Below are positions 1-9,731 of a stretch of 64,000 nt of DNA, one piece after another (position 1 is the first letter of the stretch; each line of letters opens with the position of its first letter). Below the pieces are notes generated by a model. It was given only the letters and a program-made list of their open reading frames with translations. It did no database searches and was not told the origin of the DNA. The translations under genes and the position numbers were made by a program. The DNA comes from Lelliottia jeotgali (lineage in GTDB: Bacteria; Pseudomonadota; Gammaproteobacteria; Enterobacterales; Enterobacteriaceae). The stretch lies in the NCBI GenBank assembly GCA_002271215.1, contig CP018628.1, positions 992,001-1,056,000 on the forward strand, given 5' to 3'.

Positions 1-529
1 TTCCCTGAGCTACACCCGCTTTAACAACGATCTGTCCGCCACCATGAGCAATGGCCAGTATGTAGACGGTAACACCACGTCTGACGCCTGGGGCTTTGGT
101 CTGAAACTGGGTTATGACTGGAAACCAAATACCTCTGCCTACGTCACACCGTACGCTGCTGTATCAGGTCTGTTCCAGTCTGGCGACGATTACCAGCTCA
201 GCAACGACATGCGCATGGACGGTCAGTCATACGACAGCATGCGTTATGAAACGGGTATTGATGCAGGTTACACCTTCAACTACGGTGGCGATCAGGCCCT
301 GACTCCGCACTTCACGCTGGCATATGTTTATGACGACTCCAGCAACGATGCAGATGTCAACGGTGACAGCATCGACAATGGTGTGAAAGGTTCTGCTGTT
401 CGCGTAGGCCTTGGCACTCAGTTCAGCTTCACCAAAAACTTCAGCACTTATACGGAAGCTAACTATCTCGGTGGCGGTGATGTTGACCAAAACTGGGGAG
501 CAAATCTGGGCGTGAAATATACCTGGTAA
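1..529 (+). CDS. autotransporter C-terminal beta-barrel (5' truncated)
   Basis: The reading frame is open from base 2 at the window edge to the stop at 529, so only the last ~175 residues are seen. Alternating aromatic/polar strands and the terminal residues GVKYTW ending in an aromatic are typical of an outer-membrane autotransporter translocator barrel, whose last strand is recognised by the BAM complex. The passenger domain lies outside the window. In E. coli K-12 the same position, upstream of yaiV-ampH, holds the autotransporter remnant yaiT, so this is probably the intact counterpart. The family of the passenger cannot be told from here. Confidence 0.8.
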   Translation, partial: SLSYTRFNNDLSATMSNGQYVDGNTTSDAWGFGLKLGYDWKPNTSAYVTPYAAVSGLFQSGDDYQLSNDMRMDGQSYDSMRYETGIDAGYTFNYGGDQALTPHFTLAYVYDDSSNDADVNGDSIDNGVKGSAVRVGLGTQFSFTKNFSTYTEANYLGGGDVDQNWGANLGVKYTW

Positions 530-539
530 TGCCTGAATT

Positions 540-566
540 GCGGGGAGAGTGTTCTCCCCGCTTTTT
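540..566 (+). terminator. intrinsic terminator of the autotransporter gene
   Basis: A perfect stem gcggggaga/tctccccgc with a short gtgt loop is followed by ctttttaaaa, directly after the stop codon. Confidence 0.8.
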
Positions 567-624
567 AAAACTATAACGATAAAAATGAAACAGAACCGAT
601 AAGTACGGATAGCTTGAGGTCTGA

Positions 625-1251
625 ATGAATCCGGATGCGAAACCCCTTTGTGAATTTAAACGGCTCGAACAATGCCTGAAAGCCGAAAGTACACCTTTTA
701 AAGCCTCTGCACAGCAAATTATTTACCACGAATGTTTTGAGAAAGAGCATCACACCTTTGTAATACAAACAGGAATAGTTGAAATTCACCGTCAGTCAGA
801 TGACCTGCTTATTGGCATCGTCACAACGCCTTTCATCTTAGGTCTGACGGCAGGGATGATGGAAAATCAGCAGAAATATACGATGGTAGCGCAAGCAAAC
901 AGCACCGGTTTTTATCTTCCGGCTGCCACTGCGCGTCAGCTTATTCAAAACTCTTATCTTTGGCAGGACGCATTTTGTTGGCTTTCCTGGATCAACAGAA
1001 TATTAGCCCGACGCGATATGCAATTAGTAGGCAATAATTCATACAGCCAGATTCGCGCAATGCTAATGGATATGGCTGAATGGGATGAAACACTGCGCTC
1101 AAAAATTGGCGTCATGAATCATATTCAGCGAAGTACACGTATTTCACGTTCTGTTGTCGCGGAAGTTCTGTCTGCATTACGTCAGGGAAATTATATTAAT
1201 ATGAACAGGGGCAAACTGGTCAGTATCAACCGTTTGCCCGCTGAATACTAA
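625..1251 (+). CDS. iprA: IprA/YaiV family winged-helix regulator
   Basis: This 208-residue protein matches the YaiV/IprA family in length and position (next to ampH). The N-terminal ~140 residues look like a CRP-type sensor fold without a recognisable cyclic-nucleotide motif. The C-terminal part (about 165-205, with RISRSVVAEVLSAL and then GNYINMNRGKLV) is a winged helix-turn-helix. In Salmonella IprA is known as a factor that lowers hydrogen-peroxide resistance; its ligand is unknown. It is transcribed alone, convergent with ampH, whose stop is 5 bases away. Its targets cannot be read from this sequence. Confidence 0.85.
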   Translation: MNPDAKPLCEFKRLEQCLKAESTPFKASAQQIIYHECFEKEHHTFVIQTGIVEIHRQSDDLLIGIVTTPFILGLTAGMMENQQKYTMVAQANSTGFYLPAATARQLIQNSYLWQDAFCWLSWINRILARRDMQLVGNNSYSQIRAMLMDMAEWDETLRSKIGVMNHIQRSTRISRSVVAEVLSALRQGNYINMNRGKLVSINRLPAEY

Positions 1252-1256
1252 ATCGG

Positions 1257-2414
1257 TCAGGACGCGGGAACAACCTGAGCTTTATTTCCGCTCAATTCGG
1301 TGACCAAATTATTGATCCCATCACTCATATTGATAAAACGGGTGTTTGGCGAACGGGTCACGACCACAAAGGCCCCCACATTCGATTGCGGGATCATCGC
1401 CATATAGGTGATGAATCCCCCACCACCGCCTGTTTTCTGAATGATACCCGGTCGTCCATCTTTGGGAGCCATATAGACCCAGCCCATGCCGAGTGCATCA
1501 GCTTTCCCAGGAACATCCATTCCAATGACGCGATGAAGTTGATTGCGTTTATAAATCAGGGTCTGCATACGATCAGCCTGATTGCTACGCGCATAGAAAT
1601 CTGACGAGAGGAACTGCTGCATCCAGCGCATCATGTCGCCAGGCGTGGAGTAGACGCCTCCGCTGCCAATAGCCGCGAGCGTGTTATTGCACGGACTGGC
1701 CCCTTTCTCCGCGACCATCAATCGTTTGCACTGATCGGGTGATGGCGTAAAGGTGGTGTCTTTCATTCCCAGTGGCCGCGTAATTTGCTCTTCAAACAGC
1801 TGGGTGTACGGTTTTCCTGAGGCTGTCGCCAGCGCATCGGCCAGCAGATCAAACGCAAGGTTGGAATAGGCAGCCTGAGCACCTGGCGCCGTTTTCAGCG
1901 TCGCAGTTGTTAGGTAATTCCAGCGCTGCTCACGCGTCGGCCAGACGAAAACAGGACGATGCGCCGCTCCTCCCGGCTGCTCACGCGGCAGGGCACTGGT
2001 ATGTGTTGCCAGATTCACCAGACTAATGGGTGTCCCCTGATAAGACGGAACCCGTGAACCCGGTGGTGCGTATTTGCTTAATGGATCGTTGAGTTTCACC
2101 ACACCTTGATCGAGCAGCTTCACCAGCATTTCGCTGGTCATCAGTTTGGTCAAAGACGCAATACGGATAACCGAATCTAGCTGTGGGTGGACATTGCTGC
2201 CTGGACGCGTTTCACCAAAACTGCGAAATACGCGCTGATTACCATCAATAACAACCAGCGCCATCCCCGTAGCGCCGCTGCCGTAGTAAATAAGATTGGC
2301 GTAGCGATCGGCAATATCGGAAGCGAAAGCGGGTGCTGTCAGCGGCTGGGCAGCCTGAACAGTGGATATGCTCACCGCACACAGCGCGGCGAAAGAAAGC
2401 AGACAACGTTTCAA
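1257..2414 (-). CDS. ampH: AmpH, class C beta-lactamase-like DD-carboxypeptidase/endopeptidase
   Basis: A 385-residue periplasmic penicillin-binding protein that trims peptidoglycan cross-links and stem peptides; in E. coli it has DD-carboxypeptidase and DD-endopeptidase activity with only weak beta-lactamase action. A signal peptide covers about residues 1-21 (cleavage near VQA-AQ). The serine-protease-like triad motifs are all present: S87-L-T-K90, Y183-S-N185 and K327-T-G-G330, followed by a glycine run. It is divergent from the cysteine hydrolase gene at 2615. Its closeness to sbmA recalls the reported joint role of AmpH and SbmA in peptide or peptidoglycan recycling, which is inference here. 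Confidence 0.92.
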   Translation of the reverse strand: MKRCLLSFAALCAVSISTVQAAQPLTAPAFASDIADRYANLIYYGSGATGMALVVIDGNQRVFRSFGETRPGSNVHPQLDSVIRIASLTKLMTSEMLVKLLDQGVVKLNDPLSKYAPPGSRVPSYQGTPISLVNLATHTSALPREQPGGAAHRPVFVWPTREQRWNYLTTATLKTAPGAQAAYSNLAFDLLADALATASGKPYTQLFEEQITRPLGMKDTTFTPSPDQCKRLMVAEKGASPCNNTLAAIGSGGVYSTPGDMMRWMQQFLSSDFYARSNQADRMQTLIYKRNQLHRVIGMDVPGKADALGMGWVYMAPKDGRPGIIQKTGGGGGFITYMAMIPQSNVGAFVVVTRSPNTRFINMSDGINNLVTELSGNKAQVVPAS

Positions 2415-2614
2415 CGAAAAGCATCCATGAAGTGAATGAGGAAGTAATGCGTATTTATACTACTAAACGACGCGGTGCAATGGGCCGAATTGCATAACGA
2501 TAGCGGGAAAAACGTAACCACGGGTAAATAAGAACAATTTCGTTGCAATCTGTCTCCTGTTTTGTGACATCGGGCTTATGATAGGACTTGCGAATCAATT
2601 TTTCGGAGGCGGTG

Positions 2615-3148
2615 ATGTCGGGTAAAAGAGTGGTTATGGTGGTCGATATGCAGCAGGGGGTATTCGCCACGCCGCGTATTCAGCGCGAGAAATGCGTTTC
2701 ACGAATCAATCAGCTCACGCGCGGCGCTGACACAGTCATTTTCATTCAGCATACCGAGGCGGGTGGACTGGAAGAGGGGAGTGATGGCTTTACATTACTG
2801 CCCGAACTGCATCAGCCTGCGGGGGCGTTTTATGTCACAAAAACCGCCTGCGATGCGTTCTATCACACCTCGCTCAACGCGTTATTAACGCAATTGAATA
2901 CTCAGCAGTTTGTTATCTGTGGCTGTGCGACCGATTACTGCGTCGATACCACTCTTAAAAATGGCGTCAGTCGGGGATATCACATCACCGTCGCGGAAGA
3001 TGCGCACACCACCGCGGATCGCCCGGCGGCAGAGGCTCAGGTGCTGATTAACCACTATAACGATGTCTGGCGAACCCTCACCGCGCCGGACAACCCTCCG
3101 CGTGTGAAACTCACCGAAACAATTCTCGCAGAGTGGCAGGCGAACTAA
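2615..3148 (+). CDS. isochorismatase-like cysteine hydrolase
   Basis: A 177-residue isochorismatase-superfamily hydrolase. The expected triad is visible: Asp in VVMVVDMQQGVF near the N-terminus, Lys in FYVTKTACDAF, and the nucleophile Cys in the CGCATDYCVDTTLKNG block. Relatives hydrolyse amides such as nicotinamide, ureidoacrylate or N-carbamoylsarcosine; the substrate here is unknown. The ATG at 2615 is chosen because GGAGG (2605-2609) lies 5 bases before it; an upstream TTG at 2588 has no such site. K-12 has no gene here between ampH and sbmA, so this is an insertion relative to that backbone, probably old because base usage resembles its neighbours by eye. Confidence 0.8.
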   Translation: MSGKRVVMVVDMQQGVFATPRIQREKCVSRINQLTRGADTVIFIQHTEAGGLEEGSDGFTLLPELHQPAGAFYVTKTACDAFYHTSLNALLTQLNTQQFVICGCATDYCVDTTLKNGVSRGYHITVAEDAHTTADRPAAEAQVLINHYNDVWRTLTAPDNPPRVKLTETILAEWQAN

Positions 3149-3176
3149 CCTATAAACCACGGGTCTATTTTTTCGC

Positions 3177-3197
3177 ACGCGCCGGTGAGCGGCGCGT
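3177..3197. other. GC-rich hairpin between hydrolase gene and sbmA
   Basis: Arms acgcgccg/cggcgcgt with a 5-base loop, not followed by a clean T run. It could be a weak terminator or part of the sbmA leader. Confidence 0.35.
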
Positions 3198-3261
3198 AGC
3201 AGGTTTTCCGTGTGGTATTTTGTTGAATACAGCAACGCCATAACAACAAGAAGGAAGCACA

Positions 3262-4482
3262 ATGTTTAAGTCTTTTTTCCCAAAGCCGGGGCCATTTTTC
3301 CTCTCGGCGTTTATTTGGGCATTAATCGCCGTCATTTTCTGGCAGGCGGGTGGTGGAGCGTGGATTGAGCGCCTGACCGGTGCAACGGGTGATGTTCCTA
3401 TCAGTGCCGCGCGTTTCTGGTCGCTCAGCTATTTGCTGTTTTACGCCTACTATGCAGTATGCGTAGGGATATTTGCCTTGTTCTGGTTTACGTATTCGCC
3501 GCACCGCTGGCAATACTGGTCGATTCTCGGGACATCACTCATCATCTTCGTCACCTGGTTTTTGGTCGAAGTGGGTGTCGCGGTCAACGCATGGTATGCA
3601 CCTTTCTACGATCTGATTCAGACTGCACTCAGTTCGCCGCATAAGGTCACCATCAATCAGTTTTATCATGAAGTGGGCATCTTCCTCGGCATCGCGTTGA
3701 TTGCTGTGATTATCGGTGTAATGAATAATTTCTTCGTCAGCCACTATGTTTTCCGCTGGCGTACCGCAATGAACGAACACTATATGGCGCACTGGCAGCA
3801 GCTGCGTCATATCGAAGGTGCCGCGCAGCGTGTGCAGGAAGATACAATGCGTTTTGCTTCGACGCTTGAAGATATGGGTGTGAGTTTTATCAACGCCATC
3901 ATGACGTTAATTGCCTTCCTTCCGGTGCTGGTCACCCTCTCGGCGCATGTCCCTGAGCTGCCTATTGTTGGCCACCTGCCGTACGGTCTGGTGATTGCGG
4001 CCATCGTCTGGTCGCTAATGGGTACAGGGCTGCTGGCGGCTGTCGGGATCAAACTACCGGGGCTGGAGTTTAAAAATCAGCGCGTGGAAGCGGCTTATCG
4101 TAAAGAACTGGTCTACGGTGAAGATGACGCGAATCGCGCCTCGCCTCCGACGGTACGTGAGTTGTTTGGCGCGGTGCGTCGTAACTATTTCCGACTTTAT
4201 TTCCACTACATGTATTTCAATATCGCCCGCATATTATATTTGCAGGTCGATAACGTTTTCGGTTTGTTCCTGCTGTTCCCGTCGATTGTTGCAGGTACGA
4301 TTACGCTCGGTCTGATGACGCAGATAACTAACGTTTTTGGTCAGGTTCGCGGTTCGTTCCAGTATCTGATTGCCTCATGGACGACGCTGGTTGAGCTGAT
4401 GTCGATCTACAAACGTCTGCGCAGTTTTGAGCGCGAGCTGGACGATCAGAACCTTCAGGAAGTGACCAATACATTAGGGTAA
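3262..4482 (+). CDS. sbmA: SbmA, inner-membrane peptide antibiotic importer
   Basis: A 406-residue SbmA/BacA family protein, full length. It imports proline-rich antimicrobial peptides, microcins B17 and J25, and bleomycin across the inner membrane, driven by the proton gradient and without an ATPase domain. About seven or eight hydrophobic segments are visible (for example around residues 15-30, 55-75, 90-110, 140-160, 210-230, 245-265 and 330-355). GGAAG lies 7-8 bases before the ATG. yaiW follows after 14 bases, an arrangement conserved with E. coli and consistent with co-transcription. Confidence 0.95.
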   Translation: MFKSFFPKPGPFFLSAFIWALIAVIFWQAGGGAWIERLTGATGDVPISAARFWSLSYLLFYAYYAVCVGIFALFWFTYSPHRWQYWSILGTSLIIFVTWFLVEVGVAVNAWYAPFYDLIQTALSSPHKVTINQFYHEVGIFLGIALIAVIIGVMNNFFVSHYVFRWRTAMNEHYMAHWQQLRHIEGAAQRVQEDTMRFASTLEDMGVSFINAIMTLIAFLPVLVTLSAHVPELPIVGHLPYGLVIAAIVWSLMGTGLLAAVGIKLPGLEFKNQRVEAAYRKELVYGEDDANRASPPTVRELFGAVRRNYFRLYFHYMYFNIARILYLQVDNVFGLFLLFPSIVAGTITLGLMTQITNVFGQVRGSFQYLIASWTTLVELMSIYKRLRSFERELDDQNLQEVTNTLG

Positions 4483-4496
4483 AACAGGGAGTTGCT

Positions 4497-5597
4497 ATGC
4501 CATTTGCCGTACCACGCGGGTTACCGTTATCACTGCTGGCCGCCTTTGTGCTGGCCGGATGCGCCGACAAAGGGGCTGCGCCGCTGAAAAAGGGCGAAAA
4601 GCCCGTCGATGTGGCAAGCGTGGTTCGCCAGAAAATGCCCGCCAGCGTGAAGGATCGCGATGACTGGGCGATTGTGCTGGCGAAGACGTTCGAGAGCCAG
4701 AAAATCGCCCCGACTGAGGAGAACATCTGCTCGGTGCTGGCGGTGGCACAGCAAGAATCTATGTACCAATCCGATCCGGCGGTGCCAGGACTCAACAAAA
4801 TTGCCTGGAAAGAGATCGACCGACGTGCGGAAAAAATGCACATCCCGATCTTCCTGGTGCATACGGCCCTCAAAATCACATCGCCTAACGGTAAAAGCTA
4901 CAGCGAACGGTTGGATACAGTCAAAACCGAGAAACAACTGAGCGCCATTTTCGATGATTTTATCGATATGGTGCCGATGGGGCAGAAGCTGTTTGGTTCG
5001 CTGAACCCGGTACATACCGGCGGGCCGATGCAGGTCAGCATCGATTTTGCCGAGAAGCATAAAAGCGGGTATCCGTGGAAAATCGACGGAACCGTGCGTC
5101 AGGAAGTGTTCTCGCTTCGCGGCGGGTTGTGGTTTGGAACGTATCATTTGCTGAATTATCCAGCCAACTACAGCGCCCCGCTGTATCGCTTCGCCGATTT
5201 CAACGCCGGGTGGTACGCCAGTCGTAATGCCGCCTTCCAGAATGCCGTGAACCGCGCGACGGGCTCGAAGCTCGCCTTAGATGGCGATCTCATTGCGTAT
5301 GGGAGCAGTGAAGCGGGCACGACCGAACAGGCGGTGCGCAAGCTGGCGATTAAGCTGGATATGAGTAACAGCGAAATCCGCCATCAGCTTGAAAAAGGGG
5401 ATAGTCTGGCGTTCGAGAAAACGGAACTTTATCAGCAGGTGTACACGCTGGCGGAACAGAAAAGTGGCAAAGCTTTACCAAGGGAGGTTCTGCCGGGCAT
5501 TCAGCTCGAAAGCCCGAAGATCACGCGTAATCTCACCACGGCGTGGTTCGCAAAACGTGTGGACGATCGCCGGGCGCGCTGCATGTCACTGAACTAA
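4497..5597 (+). CDS. yaiW: YaiW, outer-membrane lipoprotein (DUF1615)
   Basis: A 366-residue lipoprotein. The signal peptide ends in a lipobox (FVLAGC, Cys at residue ~21), giving an acylated N-terminus. E. coli YaiW is a surface-exposed outer-membrane lipoprotein that aids uptake of some proline-rich peptides together with SbmA. The position 14 bases after sbmA, preceded by AGGGA, supports one operon. The soluble domain is globular with no catalytic motif that I recognise. The gene is convergent with yaiY, with only a few bases between the stops. Confidence 0.92.
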   Translation: MPFAVPRGLPLSLLAAFVLAGCADKGAAPLKKGEKPVDVASVVRQKMPASVKDRDDWAIVLAKTFESQKIAPTEENICSVLAVAQQESMYQSDPAVPGLNKIAWKEIDRRAEKMHIPIFLVHTALKITSPNGKSYSERLDTVKTEKQLSAIFDDFIDMVPMGQKLFGSLNPVHTGGPMQVSIDFAEKHKSGYPWKIDGTVRQEVFSLRGGLWFGTYHLLNYPANYSAPLYRFADFNAGWYASRNAAFQNAVNRATGSKLALDGDLIAYGSSEAGTTEQAVRKLAIKLDMSNSEIRHQLEKGDSLAFEKTELYQQVYTLAEQKSGKALPREVLPGIQLESPKITRNLTTAWFAKRVDDRRARCMSLN

Positions 5598-5600
5598 AAA

Positions 5601-5903
5601 TCAGTGATAACGACGCCAGCGCAGCACAAGGGCGATGGCGCCGAGGATAGCGCATCCTGCCAGGAAGGGAATGAGCCCGAAGATAGTGCTCACACCAAAT
5701 CCGATGTCAACGCGCGGTCGGCCTGTGTCCTGAACCTGCATCAGGTGTTCATAAACGCCTGGTGCATGCACCAGAATGTTCAGTAATTGTGAACCTGCCC
5801 AGAAACAGAACAGCACAAACAGCGCGTAGGCGATATTACCCGACGTTGAAGATCTGGGATGTTTGCCGCCAAAAATCGGCTTCGTCAGTGTAAAGTCTGC
5901 CAT
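5601..5903 (-). CDS. yaiY: YaiY inner-membrane protein (DUF2755)
   Basis: A 100-residue protein with two clear hydrophobic segments (about 24-46 and 70-92) separated by a loop containing [17 protein letters not shown], and a basic end RWRRYH. It matches E. coli YaiY in size, order and orientation. Function is unknown. The ATG at 5903 is preceded by GGAGG-like bases (cctccc on the plus strand) at good spacing. It is divergent from yaiZ. Confidence 0.88.
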   Translation of the reverse strand: MADFTLTKPIFGGKHPRSSTSGNIAYALFVLFCFWAGSQLLNILVHAPGVYEHLMQVQDTGRPRVDIGFGVSTIFGLIPFLAGCAILGAIALVLRWRRYH

Positions 5904-6152
5904 AAAGACCTCCCGCTATTTCACTCTGGCCATATGCCAGTCGTACAAGCTGAGTCTGACAGGTCATAGCATTTGTCAATATCAGAATCGTGGTAATTTG
6001 GCCCAGGGAATTCTCCTGGTTTAACGATTTCTGTCCTGCGTCACAGTTTTCTGACTTAAGTTAAATTGATTCGCATTTAAGAATTTCCGTATTCGCCACA
6101 GACCGAATAAGAAAACTGTGAGAGGATGGCTTTTTATTCTGTCGGAGTTGCC

Positions 6153-6389
6153 ATGAACCTGTCTGCCAAACTACGCCGTGACTGGCATTATTACGCCTTT
6201 GCGATTGGCCTGATTTTTATTCTTAACGGTGTTGTTGGGCTGCTCGGATTTGAAGCGAAAGGCTGGCAAACCTATGCGGTAGGGCTGGTGACGTGGGTAA
6301 TCAGTTTCTGGCTGGCGGGGTTCATCATCCGCCGTCGACCGCAAGAGCCAACGACGGAAAATGTGGAGAGCGCTGATAAAGCGGATTAA
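6153..6389 (+). CDS. yaiZ: YaiZ inner-membrane protein (DUF2754)
   Basis: A 78-residue membrane protein from the ATG at 6153 with two transmembrane helices (about 13-33 and 41-61). This start gives the family N-terminus [16 protein letters not shown] and has GGAG at 6144-6147, 5 bases upstream. An earlier in-frame ATG at 6126 would add nine residues not found in the E. coli protein. Function is unknown. Its stop overlaps the ddlA stop by 4 bases, so the two genes converge tail to tail with no terminator between them. Confidence 0.87.
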   Translation: MNLSAKLRRDWHYYAFAIGLIFILNGVVGLLGFEAKGWQTYAVGLVTWVISFWLAGFIIRRRPQEPTTENVESADKAD

Positions 6390-7486
6390 CCGTTTACCGA
6401 GCTTTTCAGGGCGCTGTCAGCAGCGTGACGCTCCAGCGCCAGTTCGATCAGACGGGTGATTAAATCCGGGTAGCTGATACCGCTGGCCTGCCACAGTTTT
6501 GGGTACATGCTGATATTGGTGAAGCCGGGCAGTGTGTTGATTTCGTTAATGATCACATCATTTTCGGCTGTCAGGAACACGTCGACACGCGCCATTCCAC
6601 CGCAGCCGAGCGCCTGATAGGCTTCAATGGCGATCGCGCGGATCTTGTCATTGATTTCAGGATCGAGAACCGCCGGAACGACAACCTGCGCGCCTTTATC
6701 ATCAATGTATTTGGTGTCATACGAGTAGAAATCACTGTTCAGCACCACTTCGCCACAGGTACTGGCCTGTGGGAATTCGTTGCCCAGTACGGCGCATTCG
6801 ATTTCGCGACCTTTAATCCCTTGTTCAACCACCACTTTGTGATCAAATTCAAATGCCAGACGCACGGCTTCGGTAAACTGCGCTTCGCTGGTCACTTTGC
6901 TGACGCCAACGGAAGAGCCCTGGTTTGCCGGTTTAACGAATAGTGGCAGCCCAAGCTGGGCGGTGATTTGAGCGAAGCTGTGATGTTGGCGATTGGCGCG
7001 GGTCAGCGTCACAAACGGAGCGATATTCAGCCCGGCGTCGCGCAGCAGGCGTTTGGTCACGTCTTTGTCCATGCAGGCGGCGGAGCCGAGAACGTCAGAG
7101 CCGACAAACGGCAGATTCGCCATGCGCAGCATCCCTTGCAGGGAACCATCTTCGCCCAGTGTGCCATGAACAATCGGGAACACGACGTCAATCTGGGTCA
7201 GTGCTTGCGCATTGCCCGCGTTAATCAGCTGGCCCTGCTCCACGCCCGGTACGGTGGCGACACTGATGTCCGATGGATTGAGCGCGATATGCGCCGGATC
7301 GTCTGCGTTCAACAGGTATTGACTGGCATCGTTCACGTGCCATTGTCCCTGCTTATCAATGCCCAGCAAAACGACATCAAAACGGCTCTTATCAATCGCA
7401 TCAACGATATTTTTGGCCGATTGCAGTGACACTTCGTGTTCTGCCGATTTTCCCCCAAAAACAATTCCTACCCGCTGCTTCGCCAT
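6386..7486 (-). CDS. ddlA: D-alanine--D-alanine ligase A
   Basis: An ATP-grasp ligase that joins two D-alanines for the peptidoglycan stem peptide; cytoplasmic, paralogous to DdlB of the mra cluster. The protein from the ATG at 7486 has 366 residues and starts [20 protein letters not shown], as in E. coli. The frame extends 26 codons further upstream but that part has no homology to the family. Visible motifs are the N-terminal [29 protein letters not shown] (ATP-grasp) and [20 protein letters not shown] (metal and substrate site). Convergent with yaiZ, divergent from the extensin-like gene. Confidence 0.95.
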   Translation of the reverse strand: MAKQRVGIVFGGKSAEHEVSLQSAKNIVDAIDKSRFDVVLLGIDKQGQWHVNDASQYLLNADDPAHIALNPSDISVATVPGVEQGQLINAGNAQALTQIDVVFPIVHGTLGEDGSLQGMLRMANLPFVGSDVLGSAACMDKDVTKRLLRDAGLNIAPFVTLTRANRQHHSFAQITAQLGLPLFVKPANQGSSVGVSKVTSEAQFTEAVRLAFEFDHKVVVEQGIKGREIECAVLGNEFPQASTCGEVVLNSDFYSYDTKYIDDKGAQVVVPAVLDPEINDKIRAIAIEAYQALGCGGMARVDVFLTAENDVIINEINTLPGFTNISMYPKLWQASGISYPDLITRLIELALERHAADSALKSSVNG

Positions 7487-7594
7487 CTTCACTTTCTTCC
7501 AGTCTGACTCATCAAAGCCCATAACATACCACGATGCCCGGTGGGTTTCCCCGCCTTCTGCCATAATGTTTTGAGGTAGAAAAGAGGAGGGCGT

Positions 7595-8278
7595 ATGCGA
7601 GGGAAAAGTCTGCTTGTCTGGGCGATAATTGCGGGAGCGGCGGTGATGGGATATCGCTGGCTGCCGTCGTATTACAATCCTTTTGTGCCGCTAAATCTCG
7701 ACGATCCGTCGGGTAAAATTACCCAGTTTAAACTGCGTCGCCTGACGCCGGAGGCATGCACCCGTTTGCTGTCAGAGGCGAACCAGAAACGGCTGATCCA
7801 GACGCAGCCGATGGCTAACAGCGCAGGGGATTGTCCTCTGAGCGATGTGGTGCGGGTGCGCAACTTTGGCCCCGTGACGCTCAGCAGCAGTTTTATCGCC
7901 AGCTGTCCGCTGGCCTTGAGTTCCGCGCTGTTTATCCAGCAGCAGGCGAGGCCTCTCACTAAGACGATGATGGGCAGCGAACTGGTGCGCGTTGAACATC
8001 TCGGGAGTTTTGCCTGTCGTAATATCTATCACCGACCCGATGCGCGGCGTAGCGAACATGCCACCGCCGATGCGCTGGATATCAGCGGGTTTCAGCTGGC
8101 GGACGGCCAGAAGGTAACGGTTCTGGCAGGCTGGCGTAACGAGAAAACGCAGCCGTGGTTGCGGGCGCTGCTCAGTGCCAGCTGCGACTATTATGGCAAT
8201 GGGTTAGGTCCGGAATATAACGCCGCGCACGCCAACCATTTTCATCTTGGCATGCGCGGTTTTGGCCTCTGTCGTTAA
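7595..8278 (+). CDS. extensin-like family protein, membrane-anchored
   Basis: A 227-residue protein with an N-terminal membrane anchor (about 5-23) and an extracytoplasmic domain of the bacterial extensin-like C-terminal family. Its conserved parts are [14 protein letters not shown] (H155, D159, D162) and [11 protein letters not shown] (H212, H215, H217). These resemble the zinc ligands of LAS/MepA-type peptidoglycan peptidases, so a cell-wall peptidase is possible but unproven. Six cysteines (55, 80, 104, 141, 197, 226) could form three disulfides in the periplasm. GAGGAGG lies 4 bases before the ATG. The gene is divergent from ddlA, itself a cell-wall gene, and is absent here in K-12. Confidence 0.75.
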   Translation: MRGKSLLVWAIIAGAAVMGYRWLPSYYNPFVPLNLDDPSGKITQFKLRRLTPEACTRLLSEANQKRLIQTQPMANSAGDCPLSDVVRVRNFGPVTLSSSFIASCPLALSSALFIQQQARPLTKTMMGSELVRVEHLGSFACRNIYHRPDARRSEHATADALDISGFQLADGQKVTVLAGWRNEKTQPWLRALLSASCDYYGNGLGPEYNAAHANHFHLGMRGFGLCR

Positions 8279-8307
8279 AGCATTTTTCACCAGCTGAAAG
8301 AAGATAG

Positions 8308-8327
8308 TTTGTGACTTGTTTCACAAA
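8308..8327 (+). promoter_or_regulatory. CRP-type binding site, class II position
   Basis: TTTGTGA-N6-TCACAAA is a perfect inverted repeat containing TGTGA-N6-TCACA, the CRP consensus. A TAAAAT hexamer at 8345-8350 would put the start near 8357 and the site centre near -40, the classical class II spacing. It faces the exporter gene at 8430. Confidence 0.6.
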
Positions 8328-8429
8328 TAGGATGACTGGGGAGATAAAATACCAAAATGTTCGCCTCCGCATCTCTGGTTCCACGTCATCTGACGTAACT
8401 TGCTAATCTGTCGGCGAATTCGCCTAAAA

Positions 8430-9659
8430 ATGAAGATTGTGTCGCTTATGGAATCCTGGAAAGTAAATCTCATCTCGGTCTGGTTTGGCTGTTTTTTCAC
8501 CGGCCTCGCCATCAGCCAGATTTTGCCCTTCCTGCCGCTGTATGTTTCCCAGCTCGGCGTGACGTCGCACGAAGCGCTGTCGATGTGGTCCGGTTTGACC
8601 TTCAGTATTACTTTCCTGGTTTCCGCGATTGTGTCGCCCATGTGGGGCAGCCTTGCAGACCGAAAAGGGCGCAAACTGATGTTGCTGCGCGCGTCGCTCG
8701 GGATGGCGATTGCGATATTGCTCCAGGCGTACGCGACGAATGTCTGGCAGCTCTTTTTACTGCGTGGCCTGATGGGCCTGACCTCTGGCTATATTCCCAA
8801 CGCGATGGCGTTGGTGGCTTCCCAGGTTCCGCGCGAGCGCAGCGGGTGGGCGATAAGCACGCTTTCCACGGCGCAAATCAGCGGTGTGATTGGCGGCCCG
8901 CTGATGGGCGGTTTCCTGGCTGACCACGTCGGGTTGCGGGCGGTATTTTTCATCACCGCGATGCTGTTGGTGGTGAGTTTTCTGGTGACCTTTTTCCTGA
9001 TAAAAGAGGGCGTGCGCCCGACCGTCAGCAAAGCCGATCGTCTGAGCGGCAAAGCGGTGTTTGCCACGTTGCCGTATCCCGGCCTGATGATCAGCCTGTT
9101 TGTGACGACGATGGTGATTCAACTGTGTAATGGGTCAATTGGACCGATTCTGGCGCTGTTTATTAAATCGATGGCACCGGACAGCAATAATATCGCGTTT
9201 CTCAGCGGCATGATTGCCGCCGTGCCCGGCGTGTCAGCATTGATCTCGGCCCCCCGTTTAGGCAAGCTCGGGGACAGGATTGGTACAGCGCGAATATTAA
9301 TGGCGACGCTTATCTTCGCGGTGGTGCTGTTTTTTGCGATGTCTTTTGTCACCTCGCCTTTCCAGCTTGGCGTGCTGCGCTTTATGCTGGGGTTTGCCGA
9401 TGGCGCGATGCTGCCTGCGGTGCAAACTCTGCTGGTAAAATACTCGAGCGATCAGGTCACCGGGCGCATCTTTGGCTATAACCAGTCGTTTATGTATCTT
9501 GGCAATGTCGCCGGTCCGCTGATGGGCGCAACCGTCTCTGCGATGGCGGGATTCCGCTGGGTGTTTGCGGCAACGGCTGTCGTGGTGCTAATCAACGTTA
9601 TCCAACTCGCAATTGCATTGCGCCGCCGTCGTCAAAAAGAAGACAATATCAGCATCTGA
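8430..9659 (+). CDS. MFS multidrug exporter, MdtG-like
   Basis: A 12-segment major facilitator transporter of 409 residues that closely resembles E. coli MdtG in motif and length (drug:H+ antiporter 1 type). It has the loop 2-3 motif [12 protein letters not shown], the [20 protein letters not shown] segment in helix 5 and the repeat GKLGDRIG before helix 9. It is probably a paralog and not mdtG itself, which lies elsewhere in E. coli. The start is uncertain: ATG 8430 gives an MdtG-like N-terminus, ATG 8448 and TTG 8400 are also in frame, and none has a strong Shine-Dalgarno sequence. Substrates are unknown. It is inserted relative to K-12 between ddlA and iraP. Confidence 0.82.
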   Translation: MKIVSLMESWKVNLISVWFGCFFTGLAISQILPFLPLYVSQLGVTSHEALSMWSGLTFSITFLVSAIVSPMWGSLADRKGRKLMLLRASLGMAIAILLQAYATNVWQLFLLRGLMGLTSGYIPNAMALVASQVPRERSGWAISTLSTAQISGVIGGPLMGGFLADHVGLRAVFFITAMLLVVSFLVTFFLIKEGVRPTVSKADRLSGKAVFATLPYPGLMISLFVTTMVIQLCNGSIGPILALFIKSMAPDSNNIAFLSGMIAAVPGVSALISAPRLGKLGDRIGTARILMATLIFAVVLFFAMSFVTSPFQLGVLRFMLGFADGAMLPAVQTLLVKYSSDQVTGRIFGYNQSFMYLGNVAGPLMGATVSAMAGFRWVFAATAVVVLINVIQLAIALRRRRQKEDNISI

Positions 9660-9689
9660 GCATTATTTAGCGAAGATATATTATGTATT

Positions 9690-9731
9690 AAGCAAGCGTT
9701 AAGTTGTTATCAAAAATAATGACGCTTGCTT
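9690..9731 (+). terminator. possible terminator of the exporter gene
   Basis: Ten-base arms aagcaagcgt/acgcttgctt are separated by a 22-base loop and followed by an AT-rich stretch without a pure T run. Confidence 0.4.

Noticed and set aside
7487..7564. 26-codon extension of ddlA
   Set aside because: Lies in the divergent promoter region and is not conserved.
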